Part shown: positions 1 through 10,323 of the stretch, piece after piece
Position numbering within the stretch: position 1 is the stretch's first letter
How the letters are laid out: each line of letters starts with the position of its first letter
Assembly: GCA_021234155.1 (NCBI GenBank)
Contig: JAJEKV010000067.1
Location: forward strand, 996,094 to 1,060,093
Direction of reading: 5' to 3'
Source: Isoetes taiwanensis
Lineage: Eukaryota; Streptophyta; Lycopodiopsida; Isoetales; Isoetaceae
Length of the DNA stretch: 64,000 nucleotides
Made by a program: the position numbers and the translations under genes
The notes under the pieces: model-generated
Told to the model about the DNA's origin: nothing
The model's database searches: none
Seen by the model: the letters and a program-made list of their open reading frames with translations, nothing else

Positions 1-530
1 GGTGGTGGTATTTGATATGGTGCTCGGCGAGACGCTGATGCAACTACCAAAATAGCCGCAACTTCAACCGCATAGCGGCATACGTATAATGCATTACGTA
101 GATACCGCCTATTTAGAATGGCTATCCGATGTCTCTGATCGATGGGGATTCTTAGAATGGGGCCGATGAAACCAACAAAACCGCCAATACTAAAGGACTT
201 CCTTAACAAAACTAGGATCGAGGACGAAGGTCACAGGATGAAAGCTAAAGAAGAGCCAAGGTCGAGAAAGGACATGCCACAGCATGAAAAAAACGCCAAA
301 TTGACCAAACCAAGCAGGGAGAAGCCCCTTCCCTGCCTGGATTAAATTCAAAGAGAATAAGGTACTGCTGAGAGAGAAGAGGAAGCGCCGATGAGATGTT
401 CATGCAGAACCGTGCCTAAAATAGCGAACTCACAACCAGAGAAGGCATGCGCCGCATGCATGCATACAAGACGTGCATGCTCGCCCCATTCTAGAATGGC
501 GATCCGATGTCTCGGATCGATGGGATACAT
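1..530. repeat. GCATGC-rich tandem repeats, copy 1
   Basis: Two diverged units are visible, one near 1-175 and one near 350-530. Each ends in a phrase close to ctagaatggcgatccgatgt followed by ctcggatcgatggg. The second unit has a dense run of GCATGC and CATGCATG palindromes at 445-480. The same units recur at 37996-38550 in the second copy of the large duplication. No coding function is apparent. The left edge of the repeat lies outside the window. Confidence 0.6.
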
Positions 531-657
531 AAAGAAAAAGAGTGGTGGCATCACTCCAAGATCAGCCTCCCTTACATAAGGAAGTTCCAAAATGATGTAC
601 ATTAGGCTTAATTTGACCTTTGGCTTAGAAGCCATGAGGCCAGAAAATGGTTTAAAG

Positions 658-1020
658 CTAAAGATTAAAATAATAGAGCATAAGTAAAATATGTTCGGAA
701 TCATCCTTTTGACTTCTTCTATATCTCGAGTTGTGAAGTGCATAAACATAGTCAGCAGCATCAATCAGACATTGAATGGTGAGAACTACTGCAGTTATGT
801 TGCCAAATATGAACAAAAATTTACCCAACTGCTTGATGGTGTCAGTGGACAAATCCAAAACCAAAAGGACATGGACTTCATGCCTCTGTTGCCACTTATG
901 GAACAAATTTTCAAAGTATGGCTTCAGTTCATTAAATCTTCAGAACATCTTCTTCATGGCCATTGCATTAAGTACCTCTTGTTTCAGCAAAAGTATATTG
1001 TACCTCTCTTTGTCCAGTCT
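658..1020 (-). pseudogene. Unrecognised minus-strand gene relic, copy 1
   Basis: The minus strand reads as a coherent coding fragment starting RLDKERYN, then LLLKQEVLNAMAMKKM. A break near 930-945 is followed by FENLFHKWQQRHEVHVLL and a hydrophobic stretch around GKFLFIFGNITAVVLTI, which could be one membrane segment. The copy at 38678-39055 keeps extra residues (MLDRADI) that are missing here, so the break in this copy includes a small deletion. I do not recognise the family. The regular amphipathic text and its preservation in both copies argue for an old exon rather than a chance open frame. Confidence 0.4.
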
Positions 1021-1910
1021 CTCGCGCTAATGCACCTAATTTAGCTAGCCTCCTCTACTGCTATGTGAAGCAAACCATTGACATCATAGAATAATAAAAT
1101 AGAAATTGAAACTTCCCCTAACGGTTCCACCACTCTCTGTCATAGTTCTTGTCCTTCTGTTTTTTATGAGCCCTAGCTGATTCTGCCAAGATAGAGAGGA
1201 GGCAAAGACTTCAAAGTAGATTAGAGCACTTTTTTTCAATTTCTACTCTATTTCTATCAGGAATAGATTTAATACTCCGTACGTTTTATATACAATACGT
1301 ATTATCCGTATGATAGGGCACAAATTTGCCGTATAAAACGTAAAAAATACAGCAAAACAATTTTCTGGCGTCGGAAGACTTTTGCGTACGTGAAAAGAAC
1401 TAAAGCTTCCTTGAGTTCACACATGAGATTAAATTTGTGCATTGATTTCATAGCCAGCCTACAACAATTTAGCTTCAACAAGCACAACAAGAAATCGATT
1501 CTGGTCTGATAGATGCTTGCTTGATTTGATGGAAATGCTACTTAAGAGGTAAGTGAGAATTTATTCACAAATTAATTCAAGACTTTTGAGTGAGGCAGTG
1601 AACTTGTTATATATATTCTGCTGTTGCAACTTGCATCCAACCATCTACATTCTACAATGAGGCCTAAGAGCACATTATGGGCTGATGCATGCTCAGAGAT
1701 TCAGCCAGTATTAAATGCAAGTAAAGGGAGTGGAAATAAACATTTTACTTGTAAATTTTGTGGCCACTCATCCACTGGCATGCTTGAAAACAGTTTTCTC
1801 TTGTATTAATCTATGTATTTCAGTTTTAAGTGTTAAAAGGCTCCTAAATAAAAGGTATAATGGCTGCTATGGATTTAGAGTATTTTGCAATAGTTTTTAA
1901 TTTTTTTTTA
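1021..1910. other. Noncoding interval with one hairpin
   Basis: No convincing coding sequence is seen. An imperfect hairpin lies at 1271-1350, with arms around cgttttata (about 1281-1289) and tataaaacg (1332-1340). It recurs at 39309-39388 in the other copy and could be a short MITE remnant. The rest is ordinary AT-rich sequence. Confidence 0.45.
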
Positions 1911-2004
1911 AAACGCATCTTAACTGCATCTTAAATTATAGATGCTTCGATGCTTTAGATGCTTACGATGTATCGCATCTAACGCATCTCTCTTAAGATG
2001 CTTT
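1911..2004. repeat. Dense GATGC/GCATC motif cluster, copy 1
   Basis: About 95 bases contain roughly a dozen occurrences of gcatc or its complement gatgc, several extended to aagatgc or gcatctt, in both orientations. The cluster can fold in many ways. It recurs at 39948-40040 in copy 2 with few changes. Function is unknown; it may be the decayed end of a small inverted-repeat element. Confidence 0.5.
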
Positions 2005-2319
2005 TGAACTTAGAGCAAAATTTATAGCATGGTTGGCTCGATAAAATCGATGAATCCTTAGTCTATCTCATAGGAAATTGTGGAGTGGAATGGATCATTC
2101 ATATCTAGGGATAAATGCACATTGTGACAAGCTTAAGTTTGATAGCGTTGCTCCAAATTCAAATAATGGGATTCTCTTCTTGATTTTTTCTTTGTGGATG
2201 GGACAATTGACAAGCAAAGGATACTCCATTTGCAATGCCTATATGACTGACACAAACCTCAACTCAACCATGTAATTCTCATTCTTGATTCTCGGGAGGT
2301 AGATTTATCTAGACCATAA

Positions 2320-2482
2320 TGGAAGGATGTTGTTTCATGGTCTTCCACTGTAGCTGCAAATCCTAAGCATAGTATGGTAAGCGCACTTTAGCTTGCTGTC
2401 ATGATGGCATGGTTGATGACTATGTTTCACCTGCAATGGAGCATTACAATTGCATGGTTCATCTACTTGGCACGATGCCTGG
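2320..2482 (+). pseudogene. PPR (pentatricopeptide) protein relic, copy 1
   Basis: Two adjacent frames give KDVVSWSSTVAANPKHSM, then CCHDGMVDDYVSPAMEHYN followed by CMVHLLGTMPG. These match the usual text of plant PLS-type PPR proteins (DVVSW, a GMVDDG-like segment, then MEHYxCMVDLLGR). Such proteins act in organelle RNA processing. Only about 55 residues are left, with a frameshift near 2385-2390 and a stop after TMPG, so this is a dead fragment. The same relic is at 40360-40522. Confidence 0.6.
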
Positions 2483-4083
2483 ATAATGCAGACGATTTAA
2501 TGAACAACATGTCACAAAAGAGAGAAACTACATTGTTCATCTAGGCACTTTACTTACTGAACTGGATACGGAAAATTCACATGCAGCTGCACTTCTCTTT
2601 GTGATTAAGGTTTCCATGTACTCATAAATGTAGGTTCTCAACCTACCATATTTATTGCTGTATAGCGTTTGCAACGAGTTATTGTTCTAACAATCACTAT
2701 ACACTTAATGAAATCCTTACTAGCTATATGGATACCATAGTTGTTATGTGAAAACTCAATACATCTTTTTGTGCATGATGAACCACTTTACAATTCAACT
2801 AAAAAGGACTCATGAGCCAATATATGGGTGCCCTTGCTAGAGAAACACTTAGCATTCACAATTATGAAGAATTATATATGCTCTTTGCGCCACATGTTGG
2901 TATCTTCTCATTTGATGTACAATTCTACTTAGACATCGAAGTGACCTTTCTTGCCTATAAAATACAGGAGAAACTTTTTGGGCCTATAAAATTTAAGAAA
3001 GAAATTTTCAAACATCCAAACTCACCCTTTCTACATCCACATATAATAGATGTCAACTTAAATCCTGATATGGTAAATTTCAACTTGAATAACGTCAATA
3101 GTAGAGTTTCATTCTATCTAGCATCATCTATTCAATCCAACCAAATACCCCACATTAACTTATATTTCTACTTATGTCCGGCAATGTCGGGCACCCCTTA
3201 TTACATGTCAAAATTTGAGATGCTCATTATATTACTAGAGAAGAGAGTTGAAAGTCATTAGATTTCCTTTTTCTATTAAACATGTCCTTTGGGTAATTAT
3301 ATTCCATCTTGATGCATGTGCATGTCCACCATTACTACATGTATATATGGATTGGTAAATATGTATGAATATGACAAGACCAAGGCATATTGACGACATG
3401 TAATTTTGCTACAAGAAGATAATTCTGAACATTTAAAACATTGGTCCTAATTACTCAGATGGACAAGATACTTATGACAGGCAATAGTTCTCTCCATGTT
3501 AGCAAGCAAATGAGAATGATTCTGATATTGTATAACAAAATCTAAGGAAGAACAAACAAAATGTTTTGTGATATATACTTGATGTCCTATCTAAATTGAT
3601 CCAACAAATAAGACTTTTCTAAGCCTCATCTCAAACTATTCCTCGCTAATAATAATAATCTAGCACATCTCTACAATTTTGCTATATTGGAAGGTATAAT
3701 GCATCAAATACAAAGAACAATGTACATTGAGAGCTTTATCATTAATGTAAAAAGGAGGTGCACATATATATAGTAACCAATACATTCGCCATTGATATAT
3801 CCAGCTGACACTGAACAACATATCGTTCTTTATTATTGTAATGATGGATTTATATACGTAGTCAGTTCCTCAATCAAGGGATGGAGTATGTTAGGAATAG
3901 AATAGATTTTTTAACGTCCACGAGACCTATAGGTCATGGGACCCATACAATGGGCTAGTAGAATCATTACTACTAGGATTAAAAAACATCCAATAATTCC
4001 CCTCACACCCACATTTTAGCATCATGTCAATCACAAAAAATCATCACATTCTTTATTCTAACCAACTGTCAAATAACCACCCC
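2483..4083. other. Noncoding interval, no recognised gene
   Basis: A 149-codon open frame at 2812-3261 has no recognisable motif and is broken in copy 2 by one extra T (near 41030), so it is probably chance. Positions 3277-3386 are a 110-bp piece present only in copy 1, where copy 2 has a 2.4-kb segment instead. The rest is AT-rich and matches copy 2 closely. Confidence 0.5.
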
Positions 4084-4327
4084 TTCAAATTGAGAGGTTC
4101 TTCTTACCATACATAATTATATTCCTTGCCTTCCAAATATTCTATAATGCGATAAACATAATAGTGTTGGCAAAAGCACAATTGTTTTGAATATAGGTTA
4201 ATAAATTGCCAGTGACTTTCAAGGGGAATAGAAAACCCAACTTATCATTAAACCAAGGCCAAAAAGGATTAAGCTTAGGGCAAAGGAAGATGTGGTCAAG
4301 ATTTTCTTCCATCCTGCAATCAAGATG
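4084..4327 (-). mobile_element. LINE-B 3' tail piece, copy 1 (minus strand)
   Basis: The minus strand reads CRMEENLDHIFLCPKLNPFW followed by PWFNDKL, and later NIWKARNIIMYGKKNLSI. This is the zinc-binding domain that follows reverse transcriptase in plant L1 elements (zf-RVT, C...H...C). It continues the LINE-B reading frame that breaks off at 28101, so LINE-A (4328-28100) was inserted into LINE-B. The shared target sequence is about aagatg (4322-4327). Homology ends near 4084, where LINE-B appears cut short. Confidence 0.7.
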
Positions 4328-6855
4328 TCTTTGCTACAATTCCTTCCAACAGAGTTTGTCGAAGTTTTATCACCTATATAGATCCCATGTTGCCAAATCT
4401 ATCTATGAAACACTTCTACTACAAGATAAAAAAATCTAAAGGTTGGATCAAGAATTGGGCCAAAAACAAACACATGGCTAAAGTTCAGGAAAAGGAAAAT
4501 CTTATGAATAAAATGAAAGAGATAAGATCTCTGCTTCAGGTTGACCCTCTAAATTACAATCTTCATGTGGAAGAAGAACTTCTTGAAAGGTTTTTAAAAA
4601 GCATTGAAGAGAGAGAAGCCAAGTTTTCTGCCATCAAATGCAAAATTAAGTACAGTAGTGAATTAGACTATGGCAGCTCAAAATTTTTCTTCAGAGTGGC
4701 TAAAAATAGGCTACTGAAGAATTCCATAAATCAGGTAAACAATGGTTCTGGCTCCATCCTCACCTCGAGCTCTGACATTAAAAACTTCTTCTATGACATC
4801 TACTCTTCCCTTTTCAAGAAGAATGATCTCACAGCACATGAAATCTCGGCCAAAGACAGATTCTTGGCTACTTTAGATGCAGTCTTGCCATGGACATATC
4901 TTTGGCTTCTATCCCCACTGAGGATGAAATTTTTAAGACCTTGAGAAGTTTCTCTAAAGACAAATCTCCTGGCCCTGATGGATTCCCTCTAGAATTTTAC
5001 ATCCAATTCTGGGATATTATGAAATCTGACATTATTGGTCTTGTGCATGGTTTTTGGGCTTCAGGTCATTTGCACTCTTCTATCTCTGCAGGTTTCATTA
5101 CCTTGGTACCAAAAGTGGAAAATCCTACATCTTTTGCTGAGTGGAGGCCTATATCTCTAACAAATTCATCATACAAGCTTTGTGCTAAAGTAATTGCCAA
5201 TAGAATTCAAGCCTATCTTCAGAAGAATATCAGTGTCAATCAATCAGCCTTTCTTCCTAATAGGTTTATCTTGGATAACTACATCAGCGCAATGGAAGGC
5301 TTGCATTGGAATAGGATCTCGAATCAATCTTGCATCCTTCTGAAATTAGACTTCAAAAGAGCCTTTGATTCTGTAGACTGGAACTTCATTGAAATTGCCT
5401 TAAAAAAAATGGGTTTCCAATCCAAACTCATCTCTCTTATTCAAGGCTTGAATTCCATGTCCAATTCTGCAGTTCTCATAAATGTATCACCCTCCAAATT
5501 CTTCTCCTTGGCAAAAGGAGTAAGGCAAGGCTGCCCTTTAGCTCCATATCTCTTCCTCATTGTTGCTGAGATGCTCACTAGATGTGTAGTTAGTATGCAG
5601 AATTCTGGGACTCTAACTGGCCTTAAGCTTCTAAATAACTTAGACACCCTCACAATCTCTCAATATGCTGATGACACTTTTGCTTTCCTAGATTCCAATC
5701 CTTCTAATGTCAATAGATTCTTGGATCTTATTAGAGATTTCTCTACTGCCTCGGGAGTTCACTTAAACCTTGATAAAAGCAAGATTATTGGGGATGTAGA
5801 TCATTCTTCTATCTGTGGAATTTCAGTCCTAAGTTGCAATCAAGCATCAAATCTTTTGGGTATGCCTCTCTCCCTAAATCCAAGTTTGAGAGGTCTATGG
5901 GATCCTATTCTGCAGAGAATAAAGAGAAAATTAAATACTATTGTCTTTCCTTTGCAGGCAGGACAATCATTGCAAATTCTGTGCTTGCATCTTCCCATGT
6001 ATATTTCTCCTCTGCCCTTGTTGCACCTAAAGTTATATATTCTGAGTTGGAGAAAACTATTCGAAATTTTATATGGAATGGATCTCATCTTGTTAACTGA
6101 AATTCAATTGCTAGACCAAAGATATTTGGTGGTCTAGGATGCAAAAATCTCTACTTGCAGGCATGTTCTCTAGCAGATAAATACATTTGGAGAACAATTA
6201 TGGGAAATTGCTCCCCTGCCTCTCAATTTATAGCTCCTATCCTACAGGGCATCCAAGTATCAAGCATTCTCTCCCCGAGTCTGCTTTTGTTGAACTTCAT
6301 CCTGCTCCAAACACCTCCCCCCTTATGAGGAATTTAATCATGGCCTGGAATAAGATCCATCCCAGTATACTGTAAAAAATGATTACTCGATGCCACCATG
6401 AGTACTAATTTGTTTTGGTCTCCAATCTTTTCTCGATCATAATTCTAAAGTCATGGCCATTAAGCATCCCAAGATCTATAGTAAATGGTCCAAAGATAGG
6501 AATTACTTCTATCGAGATCTATATAAAAATAATAATTCTATCTTATCTTGACCGCTTTTAAAATCACCTTTAAAGGAACTTCCTCCGATAAAAAGATTTA
6601 CTTTCATTTCAAAGCTATATTGGCTACTTTTAATAATTTCAATAATTACATAGAAATCTATTGGTTGCTTTCGATAAATGGTAAGTTGGTTTACAAGGTT
6701 AAGGATATTTACAATTTGATAAATGTGGTTGATTCTCCAAGAAAAGCTAGTGAGAAATGGAATTTAAGTCAAGATCGCCCCCTCAGATTTAGAAATATTT
6801 GGCATTCCCTCCGCCACCAAAGATTTGCTTCTTCATTTGGTTGATAGCTCACAAA
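4328..6855 (+). mobile_element. LINE-A, 5' part, copy 1 (L1-type retrotransposon)
   Basis: This is a 5'-truncated non-LTR retrotransposon of the plant L1 type. It starts directly in the linker between endonuclease and reverse transcriptase (text such as KHFYYKIKKSKGWIKNWAK) and has no endonuclease or ORF1. It lies in the opposite strand of LINE-B and is interrupted at 6855 by the CACTA element, resuming at 26747. It differs from its copy at 44696 by a 16-bp deletion near 4890 that shifts the frame. Beyond about 6360 most differences from copy 2 sit at CAG/CTG sites. Confidence 0.85.
4328..6855 (+). pseudogene. LINE-A reverse transcriptase, broken, copy 1
   Basis: The enzyme would copy its own RNA at a nicked target. 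The RT core is in one open frame at 4890-6137. It shows KDKSPGPDGFPLEFY, then the catalytic palm motifs LKLDFKRAFDSVDW (motif A), GVRQGCPLAPYLF (motif B) and SQYADDTFAFL (motif C, YADD), followed by the thumb motif LLGMPLSLNP. Upstream, 4387-4944 gives the linker in another frame. Downstream of 6100 the frame breaks repeatedly, with a TGG to TGA change and several small indels. The zf-RVT part continues after 26747. It cannot be expressed as one protein. Confidence 0.85.
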
Positions 6856-6869
6856 TTACAAGGGATCGC

Positions 6870-7400
6870 CGACGTCCAACGACGCCGCATTGCCGATGAA
6901 CGACGGATCGCCGCCGTTGATCGACGACATCGTCGTTCAACGACGGCCAACGTCGCTTCGACGTCGCCGCTCAACGACGGCCATCGTGGGGCTGGTCGGA
7001 TTTGATGGTCAAGGTGGCATGGGTACCGCCGCTGCCGGGGGCGCGCGTCAAACACGCCGCCTAAACGCCGTTCAACGACGCTTCACACGACCGCTTCGCG
7101 CCATGCGTGGAAATGGGCAGCTGCCAAGCCGGCGTACCAACGTGTCAAGACGCCAGCCGCGCCGCCGCTGAACGACGCGTTTAATAACGCCGACGTGTCA
7201 CGCCCGCCTGCGTGGCATGGTGCCGGGTGCCAAGCCGGGCGGCCCGCGTGTCAAGACGCTGCCGCCGGCCGCCGTTGAACGACGCTGCACAACGCCGACG
7301 TGTCACGCCCGCCAAGCGTGGCATGGTGCCGGTGCCAAGTTAGCCGGCCAAGCGTCAAGACATCGCCGGCTTAAAACGCCGTTTAACGACGTGACACGAG
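6870..7400. repeat. CACTA left subterminal repeats
   Basis: GC-rich stretch with many copies of a motif close to cgccgttgaacgacg and its reverse, for example at 6910-6990, 7065-7080 and 7272-7287. CACTA transposases bind such subterminal repeats, so these are the likely binding sites. A short telomere-like run, three ccctaa units, follows at 7424-7441. Confidence 0.8.
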
Positions 7401-7442
7401 GAATTTTTTTTTGCCAAATAAAACCCTAACCCTAACCCTACA

Positions 7443-8330
7443 TCCACGTTATAAGTGGATCCATCAAAGAGTCGGCCGTTATTCTTATTTTTGAGTGTTC
7501 TTCCCTATCTTGCTATAATGGTCCGCAGCTTGAAGACCACCTTCGCCGATATGTTCCTTCTAGCAAGAATCCTCCTCCTCCAAGGGAAGACAACTCCAAA
7601 GAACCCCCGCTTCTCCTCGCCGAGAACCCTCCCTTCACCATCGTGGCAAAGATGAGTGAAAAGGAGCTTCGATTGCACTAACATCCGGGCTCCATGCGGG
7701 GAACGATCGGTAGAATGGCTCACCGAGCCAAACAAAGAGAAAAACATTAATGGTGCGTATAATGATGCAAATGGTTGCATCAAACCGCCACGCCCTCGAG
7801 GATGGACATAAGTAATGTATAAGCTTTTTTATGAATGGAAACAATAAGTTTTTTATCTATTTGTGTTGTCGTTGTATAAGCTTATTTTATGAATGGGAAC
7901 AATCAAGTATTTTTATTTATTTGTGTTATTTGTATTGTATGTTGTTTCAAGTATGTTAAACAATCACGCTTGGTCGTTTAACGACGTTATGATCATTTGA
8001 CGCCGTTAAACGACGCCATGATCATCCGACGTGGGTATATGAGGGGGCATCGACGGCTGCGAAGTCGATGTGGCATGCCTAGGTGTCAAGACGACGCCGG
8101 CTTTGTTGTTAAACGACGCCACACAGACGCCGATAAACGACGCCAAATATGGCGGAACCCGCCGCCGTTATTTACTTGTTATTTTCACCGCTTGTTTCGA
8201 TTTTTGCTCCGTGGGTCTTCATAAGGTAAGATCTCTGCTTTAATCTTTGTGTTAGAGTTAAACACCTCCAAATGCTAATAGATTAGAAGATTGAATCTTG
8301 AAAGTATGTTAAAAACTTGAGGGATGCATG
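7443..8330. other. CACTA leader region before the first gene module
   Basis: No recognisable coding sequence. A second small cluster of ttaacgacg-type motifs lies at 7970-8140, followed by sequence that reads like an untranslated leader. One 92-codon minus-strand frame at 7505-7783 has no motif and is probably chance. Confidence 0.5.
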
Positions 8331-8334
8331 ATCA

Positions 8335-8515
8335 AGGTAATCGGCCTGCTCCATCCCTAATGGAGAAGACTAAATGTATCGGGTTTATGCACCTCGTAAC
8401 GTAAGTTTCAATCTTCATAGATTACAAAAGATTTGAAAGGTTATGAATATAAGGTAATCGGGTCGACTCCATTTCAAATGGAGAGGACTAGATGTATCGT
8501 TCGTTCGCACCCTTC
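8335..8515 (+). repeat. Two tandem hairpin units upstream of the zinc/SET exons
   Basis: Two related units, 8335-8396 and 8452-8515, each have aaggtaatcgg, a small hairpin (ctccat...atggag), then gactaaatgtatcg or gactagatgtatcg and a cacc/caccc end. The same core, tggagaagacta followed by ggtgttcgg, is found in three units at 21691-22021 upstream of the second module. They may be a structured leader RNA or a repeated regulatory block. Confidence 0.55.
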
Positions 8516-8664
8516 AATCAAATGCTTTCTAAATATCATAAACGCTGTATGAATCAATCTTAAGAATAAACATTTGATAAAATCATGAAAAACATGGATA
8601 TTTATAATTATTATATTATTACATGGTTTTTTATTAATATTTTTATTGTTTACTAGAAAACAAC

Positions 8665-9070
8665 ATGGATGAACGTCGAAGGAATTTGAACGTAAAGTGA
8701 GACGTAAAGCTTTGAGAAAGTTACATGGCGACTTGCGCAAGAATGTTACCCCAACAATTGCCACAAATAGTCCAATTAGACCCAAAGGGACCTAGTCTTC
8801 CTAGAGGTCGGGTGGTGTGCATGAAATGAATGTCACATGTATGTACCATAAACATGTTTCAATGATTAGTTAACTTTATATCTTGATGTTACTTTTTTTT
8901 TTTTGCGCTTGTACTTGACAGAGCGGTTATATTGCAATTGTTCGATGTGCAAAGGACAAATAAAACGGATGAGAAAGACCGCCCCCGACCATGTTGAGAA
9001 ATATGGTGAATGCCCGACAAATCCAAAGGTTTCTGGACGCACATGTGGGGTATTCCAACGAGGTATAATA
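8665..9070 (+). CDS. CACTA gene 1, N-terminal exons with zinc motif
   Basis: The likely start is the ATG at 8665 (MDERRR). With one small frame correction the reading continues RKALRKLHGDLRKN. After an apparent intron ending in tgacag near 8921, the next exon reads YCNCSMCKGQIKRMRKTAPD followed by HVEKYGECPTN. This is a CxCxxC motif plus a histidine of the type at the N-terminus of many plant TNP2 transposase proteins. An exon end fits near the gtataat at 9063. Boundaries are by eye; the single nucleotide errors may be sequencing artefacts. Confidence 0.55.
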
Positions 9071-9548
9071 CACGAATCTTATGAACGATAATCAACTACT
9101 CTCATGTACTTGAATCGATGTCTTAACTTAGTTTGCTTGTATTTTGTTAGGAAGAAATTGAGAATGAAGTGAGCTCGAAGCAAAGATATAGATTTTGGGG
9201 TTATGTTGTCATTGGAAGTAGATGATGTTGATACTATGAATGCGCTCATAGAAAACCCTACAAAAAGAAAGCCATCAACTTCCTCAAAGAGTATCCCATT
9301 ACGCGGATAGAACTCGTCGTGCAATGGCCGCTGCCAAGATTGAGGGAATGACAATGTTCATCAAAATTGAATGTACTAGATCATGTCGAAGAAAATAATC
9401 TTCCACCTTCACTAGTCCATTTGGTCCAAAATTTCTTTAGATAAAGATCGTAAGAAATTCAATGCATGGCCTAGAGGCAAGCCAATTATTTATGGGGAGC
9501 AATTTACATATTGGGGTAGGCGCATATGATTAAAAATAGTCGGGTCCC

Positions 9549-9985
9549 CTGTGTTGGCCTGGGATTATATATTATGACTAGTGTGAAAGTCAAAGATGGT
9601 ACGATTGTTCCTTTAATGCCATATGTAGGTCCCGAATATAACTCGCACACTTGGCATAAATTAAGTAAGCATCGGTGGCGATGCTCATCTATGGCCTAAA
9701 TTCAAATGCACGAACAATATCCAAGCCCGGATTCACGCCAAAGCTTCACATATATTGATGGTCGCCCTCGCCAGCATGGAAACCTTGCTGCTTTTTATTA
9801 ATAGCTCTATCGAGAATCCTCGGTTACCAATTGTGAATTTGTCGAGGCAAACAAAGACCAAGAAGATTTTTTTAGCCGTAAAATTGACGGAGATATATCA
9901 TGGTTTATGCTATAAAAACTTTGTGTATTGGTGATGAATTGTTCATTGAATATGAATACGGTAGACCAATAGGAGGTCCTTTGAT
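9549..9985 (+). CDS. SET (lysine methyltransferase) domain in the CACTA element
   Basis: Read across three frames with small indels, this stretch gives the SET landmarks in order. VGLGLYIMTSVKVKDGTIV (9552 onward) fits the SET N-terminal GxGLfa...ikkGtfV. GNLAAF then INSS and, after a gap, NCEFVEA fits the GNxaRFiNHS..PNC catalytic region. IKTLCIGDELFIEYEYG fits the closing GEELtxDY. The total of about 145 codons is normal for SET. Family members methylate histone or other lysines using S-adenosylmethionine. It lies between the zinc exon and the TNP2 region on the same strand, so it may be part of the same transcript. Frame breaks, and asparagine-serine-serine in place of the usual NHS, leave activity open. 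Confidence 0.6.
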
Positions 9986-10323
9986 GATGTACTCAAATTA
10001 CTCATATAATTTTTGTCTGGAATGCACCATTTTTCTTCTTCTTCTTCAATTCTTCTTCTTCTTCTCTTGAATGAGATTGCACATACCGAAGATAAATGTG
10101 TATTATATCTTCAATATATGCTTTGATTATGACATAAAATTTTATATTTCGCTCGCTATTAAATGCTTAAAATTTAACAAACACGGGCTCTCAATGTATG
10201 TATCAATCAATGATATATTACGCTTAATCTGACGCGTGGTAGGCAAGTGGATATAAGACCACATCCAAGCTGCATCAAATTGGCGACATCAAAAGTCATT
10301 ATGATAAAGGTAATTAGAATACA

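Noticed and set aside
2078-2275. Possible lectin-like fragment (MDHSYLGINAHCD)
   Set aside because: Similarity to legume-lectin text is too short and lacks the metal-binding residues.
2812-3261. 149-codon open frame
   Set aside because: No motif, and the duplicate at 40868 is split by a one-base insertion near 41030 with no sign of constraint.
3889-4083. Possible copia-type LTR starting TGTTAGGAATAG
   Set aside because: Only the start resembles an LTR; no terminal CA, no target duplication and no internal domains could be shown.
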